NCBI GenBank assembly: GCA_018827375.1
Contig: JAHJYW010000002.1
Span: 109,963-173,962 of the forward strand
Direction: 5' to 3'
Source: Alphaproteobacteria bacterium
GTDB taxonomy: Bacteria; Pseudomonadota; Alphaproteobacteria; Caulobacterales; Hyphomonadaceae
Length of the DNA stretch: 64,000 bases
Shown here: piece after piece, positions 44,457 through 53,232 of the stretch
How the letters are laid out: every line of letters begins with the position of its first letter
Numbering within the stretch: the first letter of the stretch is position 1
Program-made: the position numbers and the translations under genes
Notes under the pieces: generated by a model
Told to the model about the DNA's origin: nothing
Seen by the model: the letters and a program-made list of their open reading frames with translations, nothing else
The model's database searches: none

Positions 44457-45638
44457 CTAGTAGCGCTCGACAGCCATGGCGATACCTTCGCCGCCGCCGA
44501 TGCAGAGCGAGGCCATGCCTTTTTTCACATCGCGATCTTCCATCGCTGCCAGCAGCGTGATTATGACGCGGGCACCGGAGGCACCGATCGGGTGGCCCAT
44601 GGCGCAGGCGCCGCCGTTGACGTTCAGCTTGTCATGGCTGATGCCGAGTTCCTTCATGGCGATCATAGGCACGACCGCGAAGGCTTCGTTGACTTCCCAG
44701 AGGTCGACATCCTCGATTTTCCAGCCGGCTTTTTCGAGGGCTTTCTTCATGGCCGGCACAGGCGCGGTGGTGAAATATTCCGGCTCGTGGGCGTGGCTGG
44801 ACGAAGCGACGATCTTGGCGATCGGCTTGAGGCCGCGTTTCTTGGCTTCGGATTCGCGCATCAGGACCATGGCAGCGGCGCCGTCGGAAATGCCCGAGGC
44901 GTTGGCGGCTGTAACCGTACCGTCTTTCGAGAAGGCAGGGCGCAGGGTCGGGATCTTGTCCGGCATGGCCGTGCGGGGCAGCTCGTCAGAGTCGACAATC
45001 GTGTCGCCCTTGCGGCCTTTCACGGTGACCGGTGCAATCTCGCGCTTGAACTTGCCGTTCTTGGTGGCGTTCTGGGCGCGGGTCAGCGTTTCGAGGGCGT
45101 AGGCGTCCTGCTGCTCGCGGGTGAACTGGTATTCGCCAGCGATCTTGTCAGCGAAGAGGCCCATCGGGCCATGGCTGTAGGCATCGGACAGGCCGTCGAG
45201 GGCCATGTGGTCTTCCGAGGTCATCGCGCCATACTTGTGGCCCTTGCGGACGTTCAGCAGGTGGGGCGCATTGGTCATGGATTCCATGCCGCCGACGATG
45301 ACGATGTTGGCGTCGCCCGCCATGATGGCGTTGCGGCCCATGACGGTGGCCTGCATGCCGGAGCCGCACATCTTGTTGATTGTGGTGGCTTCGAGGCCCT
45401 TGTCTTCACCGGCCTTGAAACCGGCCTGGCGGGCAGGGGCCTGGCCCTGGCCAGCAGGAAGGCAGTTGCCCATGATGATTTCATTGGCTTCGCCCGGCTT
45501 CAGCCCGGCTTCGGCTACAGCGGCTTTCACCGCGATTGCGCCGAGCTCGTTGGCGGAAAAGCTGGCGAGGTCGCCCAGCAGGCCGCCCATTGGTGTGCGG
45601 GCCATGCCGACGATGACGACGGGATCTTGTTCAGACAT
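44457..45638 (-). CDS. Acetyl-CoA acetyltransferase (thiolase)
   Basis: 393 residues. The acyl-accepting Cys91 is in INKMCGSGMQA, with NGGACAMGHPIGASGAR (His) and SLCIGGGEGIAM (second Cys) near the C-terminus. This pattern fits the biosynthetic/degradative thiolase II group (AtoB/PhaA-like), joining or cleaving acetoacetyl-CoA. No PHB genes are adjacent. Its promoter region contains several AT-rich palindromes. Confidence 0.94.
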   Translation of the reverse strand: MSEQDPVVIVGMARTPMGGLLGDLASFSANELGAIAVKAAVAEAGLKPGEANEIIMGNCLPAGQGQAPARQAGFKAGEDKGLEATTINKMCGSGMQATVMGRNAIMAGDANIVIVGGMESMTNAPHLLNVRKGHKYGAMTSEDHMALDGLSDAYSHGPMGLFADKIAGEYQFTREQQDAYALETLTRAQNATKNGKFKREIAPVTVKGRKGDTIVDSDELPRTAMPDKIPTLRPAFSKDGTVTAANASGISDGAAAMVLMRESEAKKRGLKPIAKIVASSSHAHEPEYFTTAPVPAMKKALEKAGWKIEDVDLWEVNEAFAVVPMIAMKELGISHDKLNVNGGACAMGHPIGASGARVIITLLAAMEDRDVKKGMASLCIGGGEGIAMAVERY

Positions 45639-45786
45639 TCAGGTTTCCTTCCAGTTCGCAGTTTCTTGCACTTGCGAACGTATAGGCGCTGTGACGCGGC
45701 GGACGTCAAGACCGGGAAGGGTTCAGTTGCGGGGAGACAGCACAGGCGGCCGCAGCCTTCGGCGGGAAGGCGCGACCTTATAACGT

Positions 45787-45902
45787 GTATATACAGCACA
45801 TTTCGGGATCAGGACGTATCGGGACAGACCGTTACGGGGAGGGCAAATATATTTGCGATGCCCGTAAAAAGCCCGAAGGGTGCACGAACATAATTATGTT
45901 CG
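45787..45902. promoter_or_regulatory. Cluster of AT-rich perfect palindromes upstream of thiolase
   Basis: Within 116 bp are GTATATAC (45787-45794), GCAAATATATTTGC (45843-45856, 14 bp perfect) and CGAACATAATTATGTTCG (45885-45902, 18 bp perfect). They lie 150-265 bp upstream of the thiolase start in an otherwise GC-rich context. They may be operators or the remains of a mobile or repeat element. Confidence 0.45.
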
Positions 45903-46156
45903 AGCGCAGGCGGCCGGATCGCCAGCCGGTCCAGCGCTGTGACGGAGGGCAAGGCATATTGCCATGTGGAGGCCCCACGCGGCGCATCGGCGATGTAGAC
46001 GACGCGCAAGCGGCCCGTGGCATAGCAGACATGGATCATCATTTCGCGGCGATGGCGCATCTGTGCGCGCCTGAGCAGCATCAGCTACACCCACACGAAC
46101 GGCCGCATCCAGATAGGAAAGCAGGCGAGCAGGGCAGAGATTTCAGCGCGGGTCAT
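45809..46156 (-). pseudogene. Possible broken small ORF with in-frame TAG
   Basis: From an ATG at 46156 the reverse strand reads MTRAEISALLACFPIWMRPF then VWV, a TAG at 46085-46087, and continues in the same frame with LMLLRRAQMRHRREMMIHVC and GRLRVVYIADAPRGASTW to a stop at 45809. Both parts look protein-like and would fit one 115-residue protein if TAG were a former CAG. The last 35 residues run through the palindrome cluster and may not belong. I do not recognise a family. The remaining sequence from 45639 to 46288 shows no other gene. Confidence 0.35.
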
Positions 46157-46288
46157 GCGGTGAGTGTAGGCGCGCCGCGCGAGGGTGGGGAAAAGGCGGA
46201 CGGGATGTGGCGTGCGGAGTGGGAGGAAGGGGGCGGAAAAGCTGCATCCTCCCTCGCCCGCGGGGCAGGGGAGGATGAGGAGGGCGGC

Positions 46289-46651
46289 CTATTCGGTGGC
46301 CGCTGTTTCTGTCTCGGCCTCTGCGTCTGTTTCGGCGACTTCCGTTTCGTCTGTCGCAACGAAGGCGCATTCCTTCTCGGCGGCGACTTCCTTCACGTCC
46401 TTGATGTAGGAACGGGCGAAGGGAATGTTGGTCGGGTTCATCATCGAACGCTGGGCGCCGGCGACTTCCTTTTCCAGTTCGTCGCAGGACTGGCGCGAGA
46501 AGCGGGCCTTGTTGCCGCCACTGGCCAGCATGCCGCTGGCGGCTGATCCGGCAAGCGCAGACCCGGCCGCGCCGACGGCGGTGGTGCAGCCCGAAACGGT
46601 GGTGAGCAGGCCGAGTGCGGCGACAGTCGGGACAAGGAATTTGATGTTCAT
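46289..46651 (-). CDS. Small lipoprotein of unknown function
   Basis: 120 residues. Signal peptide with lipobox VSGC at about residue 22, then a Gly/Ala/Ser-rich segment (TTAVGAAGSALAGSAASGML) and ARFSRQSCDELEKEVAGAQR. The last 25 residues are almost all Glu, Thr, Ala and Asp, an acidic low-complexity tail. AAAGGG precedes the ATG. Divergent from the Cys-repeat protein gene. Function not recognised. Confidence 0.75.
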   Translation of the reverse strand: MNIKFLVPTVAALGLLTTVSGCTTAVGAAGSALAGSAASGMLASGGNKARFSRQSCDELEKEVAGAQRSMMNPTNIPFARSYIKDVKEVAAEKECAFVATDETEVAETDAEAETETAATE

Positions 46652-46795
46652 TTTGAAGACCCTTTGGCAGATGAAATGTCCGCTGCTTATCGGGGCTGCC
46701 AGGAGGCGTGTCTTACCCCCGAGGGGTGATGCGGCGCATTTTTCTTTGGCTTAACAAAGCGCGCAATCACGTGGATTTTTTTACAGGAGTGCGCC

Positions 46796-48082
46796 ATGCG
46801 CAGGATGTTTTTCGCAGGCCTCGTCGGGCTTTGCATTGCCGGTCTGTCGTCAGCCGAAGTTCCGTCTGAGCCGGACTGCGCGGCAGGCGACCGCAAAGCG
46901 TGCTTCGAGACGGGCACGGCCTACGCGCAAGGCAATGGTGTCGAGGCCAGCATGAATGCGGCGATCCCGTTCTTCCTGCGCGCCTGCGACCGGGGCATGC
47001 CGCAGGGCTGCACCACGGCCGGCCTGTACATTCTGGACGGCGCTGGCGATCTTGAGCCGAATCTTGAAGCGGGGATGCATATTCTCGAAGCAGGTTGCAC
47101 GCGCGGCGACGACAAGGGGTGTGAATCGACTGTCGGATACCTGACGGCGGAAAACAGTCCGATGGCTGATACAGGCAAAGTGGTCGATGTTCTGATCCAA
47201 GGGTGCAAGACCGGGTCCATGTGGGCGTGCGGCTGGGGCGCCCGTGCGGCGCAGGACGGCTATGGCGGCAAGTATCCGGACATGGCCGACATCTCCAAGG
47301 CCGCCGTCATTGGCGAAATGGGATGCGAGAAGGGCAACCTGTCGGCCTGTGTTGTCTCCGAGACCCTGTTTGGCGATCCGTCATCGCAGCTGTTCGATGC
47401 GGAAAAGTCTCTGGAATATTCCGAAGTCAATTGCGACTCGGACATTGCGGAGAGCTGCAACAACCTCGCGCGCGTCTACTATATGATCAATGAACTTGAG
47501 CGGGGGACAGTGGCCTATGAGAGGGCCTGCGAGCTGGGCATGGAGCAGACCTGCGCCGAAGCCAAATCGTTCCGTGCGTATCTGACCGCGAAGGCGGACT
47601 ATGAGGCCGCAGAAGCCGAACGCGCCGCTACGATCAACGGCCTGATCAATGCGGGGCGCTATGGCGAAGCGGTCAACACCGCGATCTATCAGATGGGCTC
47701 TGCCAATCAGGTCGAGGCAGCGGTGCGCGCGGCGAATAGCGCAGGCGCCATGTCGTCTCTGAACACGCAGGACCTTTATGTCGTCGCCGCGTGGTTCTCA
47801 TCCGGTGAGGTCCGCCGGATCGCCGATGCGGAAATGTCGGCCCGTGGCACGGGGCTGGAGGGCACGTTCGGAACGGGGACGAACACGGCAGGCGCGGCGG
47901 ACGCGCGCTGGAAGGAGCTTTATGGCTCGTCCATTCCCACGACGCGGACCTCATCGCCTTCGGCACCGTCCACAAGGACGTTCGGCGCAGGGGACGCCGC
48001 CGCCCGGGTGCGCGACAAATACCGCACGGCCCATTGCGAGATGGCGGGCAGCAATGCCAGCGCGGCGGTTTGCCGGAATTGA
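46796..48082 (+). CDS. Secreted Sel1-like protein with seven CX7C repeats (Hcp type)
   Basis: 428 residues with AGGAG upstream. A Sec signal (MRRMFFAGLVGLCIAGLSSA) is followed by helical repeats. Each carries a Cys pair exactly seven residues apart: CAAGDRKAC, CDRGMPQGC, CTRGDDKGC, CKTGSMWAC, CEKGNLSAC, CDSDIAESC and CELGMEQTC. This is the pattern of Sel1/TPR-like Helicobacter cysteine-rich proteins, where each pair forms a disulfide locking a helical hairpin. The C-terminal 170 residues lack the motif, become Ser/Thr/Pro-rich and end with a further Cys pair. It is exported and probably a protein-binding scaffold. The partner is unknown. Confidence 0.85.
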   Translation: MRRMFFAGLVGLCIAGLSSAEVPSEPDCAAGDRKACFETGTAYAQGNGVEASMNAAIPFFLRACDRGMPQGCTTAGLYILDGAGDLEPNLEAGMHILEAGCTRGDDKGCESTVGYLTAENSPMADTGKVVDVLIQGCKTGSMWACGWGARAAQDGYGGKYPDMADISKAAVIGEMGCEKGNLSACVVSETLFGDPSSQLFDAEKSLEYSEVNCDSDIAESCNNLARVYYMINELERGTVAYERACELGMEQTCAEAKSFRAYLTAKADYEAAEAERAATINGLINAGRYGEAVNTAIYQMGSANQVEAAVRAANSAGAMSSLNTQDLYVVAAWFSSGEVRRIADAEMSARGTGLEGTFGTGTNTAGAADARWKELYGSSIPTTRTSSPSAPSTRTFGAGDAAARVRDKYRTAHCEMAGSNASAAVCRN

Positions 48083-48343
48083 TCTGGGAGTTTGGGCGCT
48101 CGCGGCCTGTTGATATGCCGGATGATTGGCTCTGAAGAAAATATCTGCCACAAGCCGTGAAGCGTTTCTGACGCTCACCAACGCCTATGACAAAGAGCAG
48201 ACAGCTCAGAGTATTTTCATACTCCTAGCTGAGCCAATCAGGCCCGATTTAAACGACGTTAGATAAATCGAGACAGCGACTATTTTTCCGCATAGATTTC
48301 TCAGTATCGTACATTGCCCATCCTGATAGCAGCAGGACATCCA

Positions 48344-49246
48344 ATGAGTAGCAAGCCGGATACCGACCACAGGCAAGCCTGGCGCGCAATCTTCATATTC
48401 CTTTTGCTGACGGTTTGTCTGACCAGCGTGTTTGGCGGATTGATGGGGTATCAGGGCGCGACGCCGACCATACTGGTAACGGGTGTGATGTGGTCGCCAG
48501 GAATTGCGGCCATCCTGACCTGTCTGATCATCAGGCGACCGATCCGCTCTCTTCCCTGGACGTGGCCCAAATGGTGATGGACTTGGTACGCATGGCTTCT
48601 GCCGATCGCCTACGGGCTGGCAATCTATCTTCCTGTTTGGGTTTTCGGTTTGGGTGGCAGCCGGTTCGGAAATCCGGAAACGCTGGCGGACTGGACGAAC
48701 CAACTCCTTGGCACGGATGAACCCAACGTCATTGCAGCCGTGATCTTTCTTGTCATGCTCGCGACGATTGGCATGGTTGGCGCAGCCGCCCGTGCGCTTG
48801 GAGAGGAAATTGGGTGGCGAGGATTCCTGATCTGGGAAATGCGGAAAGTCATGCCGTTCTGGGCCGTAGGTCTGCTGTCCGGTGTCATTTGGGCCATTTG
48901 GCATTGGCCGGCTATTCTTTTTACCGACTACAATGCGGGCGGTGGAAGCTTCGTGCTGCAGATGTTCATCTTCACGATGGCCATCGTTCCGCAGGGCATC
49001 GTGTATGCCTACTTTACCTTCAAGTCGAACAGCTTGTGGCCAGCGGTCATACTGCATGCGAGCCACAATCTGTTTATCCAGAGAGTCTTCACACCCCTCA
49101 CGGCCAAGGGAGAAGGTTCCCATCTGTTCATTGATGAGTTCGGTATCGTTATGCCGATACTCGGATGTTTCATGTCCTTGTATTTCTATCACCGCGCACG
49201 GGTCGAAGGTTTGACCAAGCCCGTAGTTGCCGGTCGTGCGGGATAA
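48344..49246 (+). pseudogene. CPBP family intramembrane metalloprotease, interrupted by TGA
   Basis: A single frame from ATG 48344 (AGGA upstream) to TAA 49246 encodes a CPBP (CAAX protease/bacteriocin-processing) membrane protein, apart from an in-frame TGA at 48575-48577. Before it the frame reads SLPWTWPKW, and after it WTWYAWLLPIAYGLAIYLPV, clearly continuous. Catalytic motifs are intact downstream: GEEIGWRGFLIWEM, IWAIWHWPAI and HASHNLF. One base change (for example CGA or TGG to TGA) would explain it. If it is not a sequence error or recoded, the gene is dead or only a truncated 77-residue product is made. The surrounding DNA is AT-richer than its neighbours, suggesting acquisition. Confidence 0.85.
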
Positions 49247-49355
49247 GGTGAGGCTCGCCGGTGAAAGCGGGTGCCGGGCATAGAGGCCTGTTGCCATCGC
49301 GGGCGGGCGGGTTACCTTCGGCCGCTGATCGCAGCAGATAATAAGGAAACGCGTC

Positions 49356-50441
49356 ATGCGGATTTTGTGCGCCGTTACGCTCATTGCAGCCTTGTTCAGC
49401 GTAGGGCAGGCGGGCGCTGAAGACTGGCAGGCGCGGGCCGAGAAGCATTCGATGGAGCTGGCGGATTTCAGCTTCCGCACGGGCGAGACGCTGCCGTCGA
49501 TTACCATGACTTATTATACGCTCGGCACGCCGCAGCGGGATGCGGACGGGCATATCTCCAATGCGGTGATGCTGTTGCACGGGACGGGGGGCAGCGGCCT
49601 GTCGCTGCTGCGGCCCTCGTTCGGGGATGAATTGTTTGGCCCGGGTCAGCCGTTGGACCTTGCACGCTATTACGTGATCTCGCCCGACAATCTTGGCCAT
49701 GGCGACAGTTCCAAGCCGAGCGACGGGCTGCGCGCGGCGTTCCCGCGCTACGACTATGACGACATGGTGCAGGCCGAGTACCGGATGCTGACCGAGGGCC
49801 TTGATGTGCAGGGGCTGGAGATGATCGTCGGCACGTCGATGGGCTGCATGCAGGGCTTTGTGTGGGGCGAGGAGCACCCCGGCTTTGCGCGCCGACTGGT
49901 GCCGCTGGCCTGCAACGTGATCGAGATTGCCGGGCGCAACCGCATGTTCCGCCAGATGATCATTGATGGCTTTGAGCAGGACCCGGCCTATGCGGGCGGG
50001 GACTATGCCGATGCGGCCGACCTGAAGACGGGGCAGGCCATCTATGCCAATGCGCTGATCCTCGCCGGGTCGAACCCCTACCGGATGCAGGCCGAGGCGC
50101 CGACGCGCGAAGCGGCAATTGAACAGCTGCACAGTACGCTGGAACGCTATGGCGCGCGGGCGGCAGACCCGAACGACACGATCTACCAGTTCGACGCGTC
50201 GCGGAATTACAATCCGGCGCCGCGCCTCTCTGAGATCACGGTGCCGGTGCTCTGGATCAATTCGGCGGATGACTTCATCAATCCACCGGGTCTCGGCGAC
50301 CCGGAAGCACGCGCGGCAGAAATGCCGAATGCGCGCTTCGTGCTGCTGCCCGCCAGCGAAGAGACACGCGGCCACGGCACGCACACCTGGCCGGTGTTCT
50401 GGAAGGATGAGCTGACGGCGTTCCTGGCAGACAATCCTTGA
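49356..50441 (+). CDS. Exported alpha/beta hydrolase, homoserine O-acetyltransferase (MetX)-like
   Basis: 361 residues beginning with a Sec signal (MRILCAVTLIAALFSVGQAGA). The fold is that of MetX-type acyltransferases: AVMLLHGTGGSG (oxyanion region), YYVISPDNLGHGDSSKPS, the nucleophile in VGTSMGCMQGFVWGEEHP, the acid in LWINSADDFINPP, and His in GHGTHTWP. Real MetX is cytoplasmic, so an exported version probably hydrolyses or transfers acyl groups on another substrate. Its stop overlaps the TTG start of the globin gene. Confidence 0.88.
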   Translation: MRILCAVTLIAALFSVGQAGAEDWQARAEKHSMELADFSFRTGETLPSITMTYYTLGTPQRDADGHISNAVMLLHGTGGSGLSLLRPSFGDELFGPGQPLDLARYYVISPDNLGHGDSSKPSDGLRAAFPRYDYDDMVQAEYRMLTEGLDVQGLEMIVGTSMGCMQGFVWGEEHPGFARRLVPLACNVIEIAGRNRMFRQMIIDGFEQDPAYAGGDYADAADLKTGQAIYANALILAGSNPYRMQAEAPTREAAIEQLHSTLERYGARAADPNDTIYQFDASRNYNPAPRLSEITVPVLWINSADDFINPPGLGDPEARAAEMPNARFVLLPASEETRGHGTHTWPVFWKDELTAFLADNP

Positions 50442-50839
50442 TCAACGCTGCCATCATTACGTCCACGCTTGAGACGGTGTCGGAGCGGTGCGGGGACCTG
50501 AAGGGGCGGATCTTTGCGCGGCTTTATGCGCTGGACGCGAAATTCGAGCCGCTGTTCGTGATGGATACAGACGGGGGCGTGCGGGGCAGCATGCTGGAGA
50601 CGAGCCTCAATTGCATGATCGGCGTGGCCGAAGGGCATAGCGAGACGCCGCGCCTGTTGATCGAGGCGGCGCGGATGATCCATGACGGCTACGGACTGAC
50701 GCCTGCCGAGGTGGACCTGATGTTCGTGGCGATGCGCGATGTGTTCCGCGAAATCATGGCTGATGACTGGACCGGCGCGGTGGACAGGGAATGGACGGCA
50801 CTGCTGGACGAGCTGGCCACGATTGGCGCGGCGGCCTGA
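50438..50839 (+). CDS. Globin-like protein
   Basis: 133 residues from TTG 50438, overlapping the hydrolase stop (TTGA). It reads like a single-domain globin: RIFARLYALDAKFEPLFVMD (B/C region), then IEAARMIHDGYGLTPAEVD, where His82 fits the heme-binding F8 His in the H-x-x-Y-G context, and a final helix VDREWTALLDELATIG. Likely binds heme and oxygen, NO or a redox ligand. No reductase domain is fused. Assignment is by motif pattern, and the weak start signal suggests translational coupling to the upstream gene. Confidence 0.72.
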   Translation: MINAAIITSTLETVSERCGDLKGRIFARLYALDAKFEPLFVMDTDGGVRGSMLETSLNCMIGVAEGHSETPRLLIEAARMIHDGYGLTPAEVDLMFVAMRDVFREIMADDWTGAVDREWTALLDELATIGAAA

Positions 50840-50969
50840 GGCGGGGGTTGCGCCCGGCCGCGCGGCTTTCTAGATAGCAGTTCAAACCCGACTGGATGAC
50901 TGGAGACTGACATGGATTTCGCAACGCGCCCCGCTCGCCGCTGCCTGTCCCTTGTGAAAGTCCCGTCCC

Positions 50970-52544
50970 ATGTCCGCGTTTGTCACCCTTACATCGATTT
51001 CCCTTTCCACGCCTGACGCAAGGCCCCTGTTCGAGGGGCTGACACTGTCTGTTGGACGTGAACTGACCGGCCTTGTCGGGCGCAATGGCTGTGGCAAGTC
51101 CACGCTGCTGGACGTGATTGCGGGCGACGCGGCGCCAGCAGGCGGTAGCGTGCATCGCGCGGGCAGCGTCGGGCGGCTGGCGCAGATGCCAGAGGCGGGC
51201 GTGAGCGTGGCCGAGGCGCTGGGCGTGGTGGAGGGCCTTGCGCGGCTCGCACGGCTTGCGGCGGGGGAGGGGAGCGTGGCGGACGCGGCCGAGGCGGACT
51301 GGACGCTGGAGGCGCGGCTGGACGCGGCGCTGGCGCGGACCGGGCTGCCGGGACTGGACCTTGCGCGCACGCTGGGCACGCTGAGCGGCGGCGAACGGAC
51401 GCGGGTGATGCTGGCGCGCCTCATGCTGGAAGCGCCGGACGTGCTGCTGCTGGACGAGCCGACCAACAATCTGGATGCGGATGGACGCGCGGCGATTGCA
51501 GACCTGCTGGAGACATGGCGCGGCGGGGTGGTGGTGGCGAGCCATGACCGGGCGCTGCTGGAGCGCGTGGACCGGATTGTCGAGCTGGCGCCGGTGGGCG
51601 TGACCGTGTTCGGCGGAGGGTGGAGCGAATTTGCGGTAGCGCGCGAGGCGTCGCGCGAGCGCGCCGAGGCGGACCTGGACAGGGCGTCGGGTGAGCTGAA
51701 GCGGGCAGAGCGCGAGGCGCAGGCGGCGCGGGAGAAGCAGGACCGGCGTGACAAGCGGGGCAAGGCTGCGCGGGCGAAAGACGACGCACCGAAAATGCTG
51801 CTGGATGCACGGGCTGAACGGGCCGAAGCGACGCGGGCGCGCGGCGGCGATGTGGCCGGGCGGCTGGTCGGCAAGGGGCGCGAGGCGCTCGCGGTAGCGC
51901 GGGCGCAGGTGGCGATTGAAACGCCGCTGCACGTTGACCTGCCAGTGACCGGCCTGCCGGCGGGGCGGGACTTGCTGAGCCTGCGGGCCGTCGTGATGAC
52001 CCGCGGCGGGCGGCGCCTGTTCGGGCCGCTGGACCTGGAAGTGCGCGGGCCGGAGCGGATTGCCGTGCGCGGGGCGAATGGGGCGGGCAAGACGACCCTG
52101 CTGCGCGCGATCATGGGGGACGTGGCGCCGGAGGCAGGGGAGGTGAAGCGGCTGACCGAGCGGATTGCGATGCTGGACCAGCATGTGAGCCTGCTATCGC
52201 CTGATGAGAGCGTGCTGGAGAACCTGCGTCGATTGAACCCGGACCTCAATGAGCATACGGGCCGGGCGGCGCTGGCGCGGTTTGCGTTCCGGGGCGACGC
52301 GGCGCTGCAGGCGGCGGGCACCCTGAGCGGTGGCGAGCGGCTGCGCGCGGGCATGGCCTGCCTGTTTGCACGGGCCGAGGCGCCGTGGCTGCTGGTGCTG
52401 GACGAGCCGACCAATCACTTGGACCTGCCAGCGGTGGAATTGCTTGAGGCGGCGCTGTCAGGCTTTGACGGCGCGCTGATCGTGGTCAGCCATGACGACG
52501 CCTTCCTTGAGGCGATCGGTGTCAGCCGCGCGGTGTGGCTTTAG
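50970..52544 (+). CDS. ABC-F family ATPase
   Basis: 524 residues with two ABC domains and no membrane segments. Domain 1: GRNGCGKST, LSGGERTRVMLARL, LLLDEPTNNLD. Domain 2: GANGAGKTT, LSGGERLRAGMACL, LVLDEPTNHLDL. The linker (about 220-300) is a charged Arg/Glu/Ala-rich helix pair, as in ribosome-associated ABC-F proteins that act on the E site. The specific subgroup is not clear. The gene is extremely GC-rich at third positions, which creates long antisense frames. Its stop overlaps the stop of the convergent peroxidase gene. Confidence 0.93.
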   Translation: MSAFVTLTSISLSTPDARPLFEGLTLSVGRELTGLVGRNGCGKSTLLDVIAGDAAPAGGSVHRAGSVGRLAQMPEAGVSVAEALGVVEGLARLARLAAGEGSVADAAEADWTLEARLDAALARTGLPGLDLARTLGTLSGGERTRVMLARLMLEAPDVLLLDEPTNNLDADGRAAIADLLETWRGGVVVASHDRALLERVDRIVELAPVGVTVFGGGWSEFAVAREASRERAEADLDRASGELKRAEREAQAAREKQDRRDKRGKAARAKDDAPKMLLDARAERAEATRARGGDVAGRLVGKGREALAVARAQVAIETPLHVDLPVTGLPAGRDLLSLRAVVMTRGGRRLFGPLDLEVRGPERIAVRGANGAGKTTLLRAIMGDVAPEAGEVKRLTERIAMLDQHVSLLSPDESVLENLRRLNPDLNEHTGRAALARFAFRGDAALQAAGTLSGGERLRAGMACLFARAEAPWLLVLDEPTNHLDLPAVELLEAALSGFDGALIVVSHDDAFLEAIGVSRAVWL

Positions 52545-53127
52545 CCCTTGAGAGCGGCTTCGATGTCGGCGACGAGTTCGGCGTCGGCAGGCTTGGTGGC
52601 CGATGGGTAGGCCTTGATCGGCGTGCCGGAGGCGTTTGTCAGCACCTTGTGGAAGTTCCACTTGGGCTGGGCCGCGTCACCGAGCGTTTCGACGGCGTGG
52701 ACATAGAAGGGGTGTTCCTCCGCGCCGGTGACCTTGTATTTCTTGGTCAGCGGGAAGGTGACGCCATAATTGATCTGGCAGAAGGTTTTGACTTCGGCTT
52801 CGGTGCCGGGCTCCTGTCCGCCAAAATCGTTGGAAGGGACGCCGACGATGACGAGGCCCTTGTCCTTGAATTCCTCGTAAAGTTCTTCGAGGCCGGCATA
52901 TTGGGGCGTGTAGCCGCACTTGGAGGCTGTGTTGACGACAAGGACGGCCTTGGCGCCGAGGCTGGCGAGGTCGAGCGGCTTGCCGTCGATCGAGGTGAAT
53001 TCCGTGGCAGTCATGGCGGGCTCCATCTTGTGGGCGGAATGATCCTGGGCGGCCAGGGGCTCGGCCGAGGCGGCGGAGGCGAACAGGGCGGCAAGGGCGA
53101 GGGGCAGGGCGGTGCGCAGGACGGACA
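52541..53127 (-). CDS. Exported glutathione peroxidase family protein
   Basis: 195 residues from ATG 53127 with AAGGAG upstream. A Sec signal (ALPLALAALFASAASA) is followed by a spacer and the GPx domain: NTASKCGYTPQY with the catalytic Cys71 (not selenocysteine), SNDFGGQEPGT with Gln, and PKWNFHKVL with Trp. Bacterial Cys-GPx enzymes usually work with thioredoxin. An exported copy would protect the periplasm from peroxides. Its stop overlaps that of the ABC-F gene by four bases. Confidence 0.92.
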
Positions 53128-53232
53128 TGGGCGGCGGCTCCTTCAGGCTGTCCACATACAAGTAGACGGACTGCAGGCGGCGTCACCCCTGTGAGCGAAC
53201 ATTTTTTCGTGTTTGCGCGGAAATGATGCCGA

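Noticed and set aside
45885..45902. LexA site from GAAC and GTTC in the palindrome
   Set aside because: Alphaproteobacterial LexA sites are direct repeats GTTC-N7-GTTC. Here the halves are inverted with an 8-base spacer.
45785..46546. Forward ORF (253 codons) across the thiolase upstream region
   Set aside because: It overlaps the antisense of the small lipoprotein and the palindrome cluster, and the composition is not protein-like.
48344..49246. Genetic code with UGA as Trp
   Set aside because: Several intact genes in the window end at TGA in the expected place (for example queG), so UGA is a stop.
48206..49507. 433-codon reverse frame over the CPBP region
   Set aside because: It runs through the antisense of the CPBP motifs and into the next gene, and no protein features are visible.
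50754..52414. Two long reverse frames (476 and 510 codons) opposite the ABC-F gene
   Set aside because: Composition is dominated by Arg, Ser, Pro and Ala, as expected from the antisense of GC-rich coding DNA. The forward frame has clear ABC motifs.
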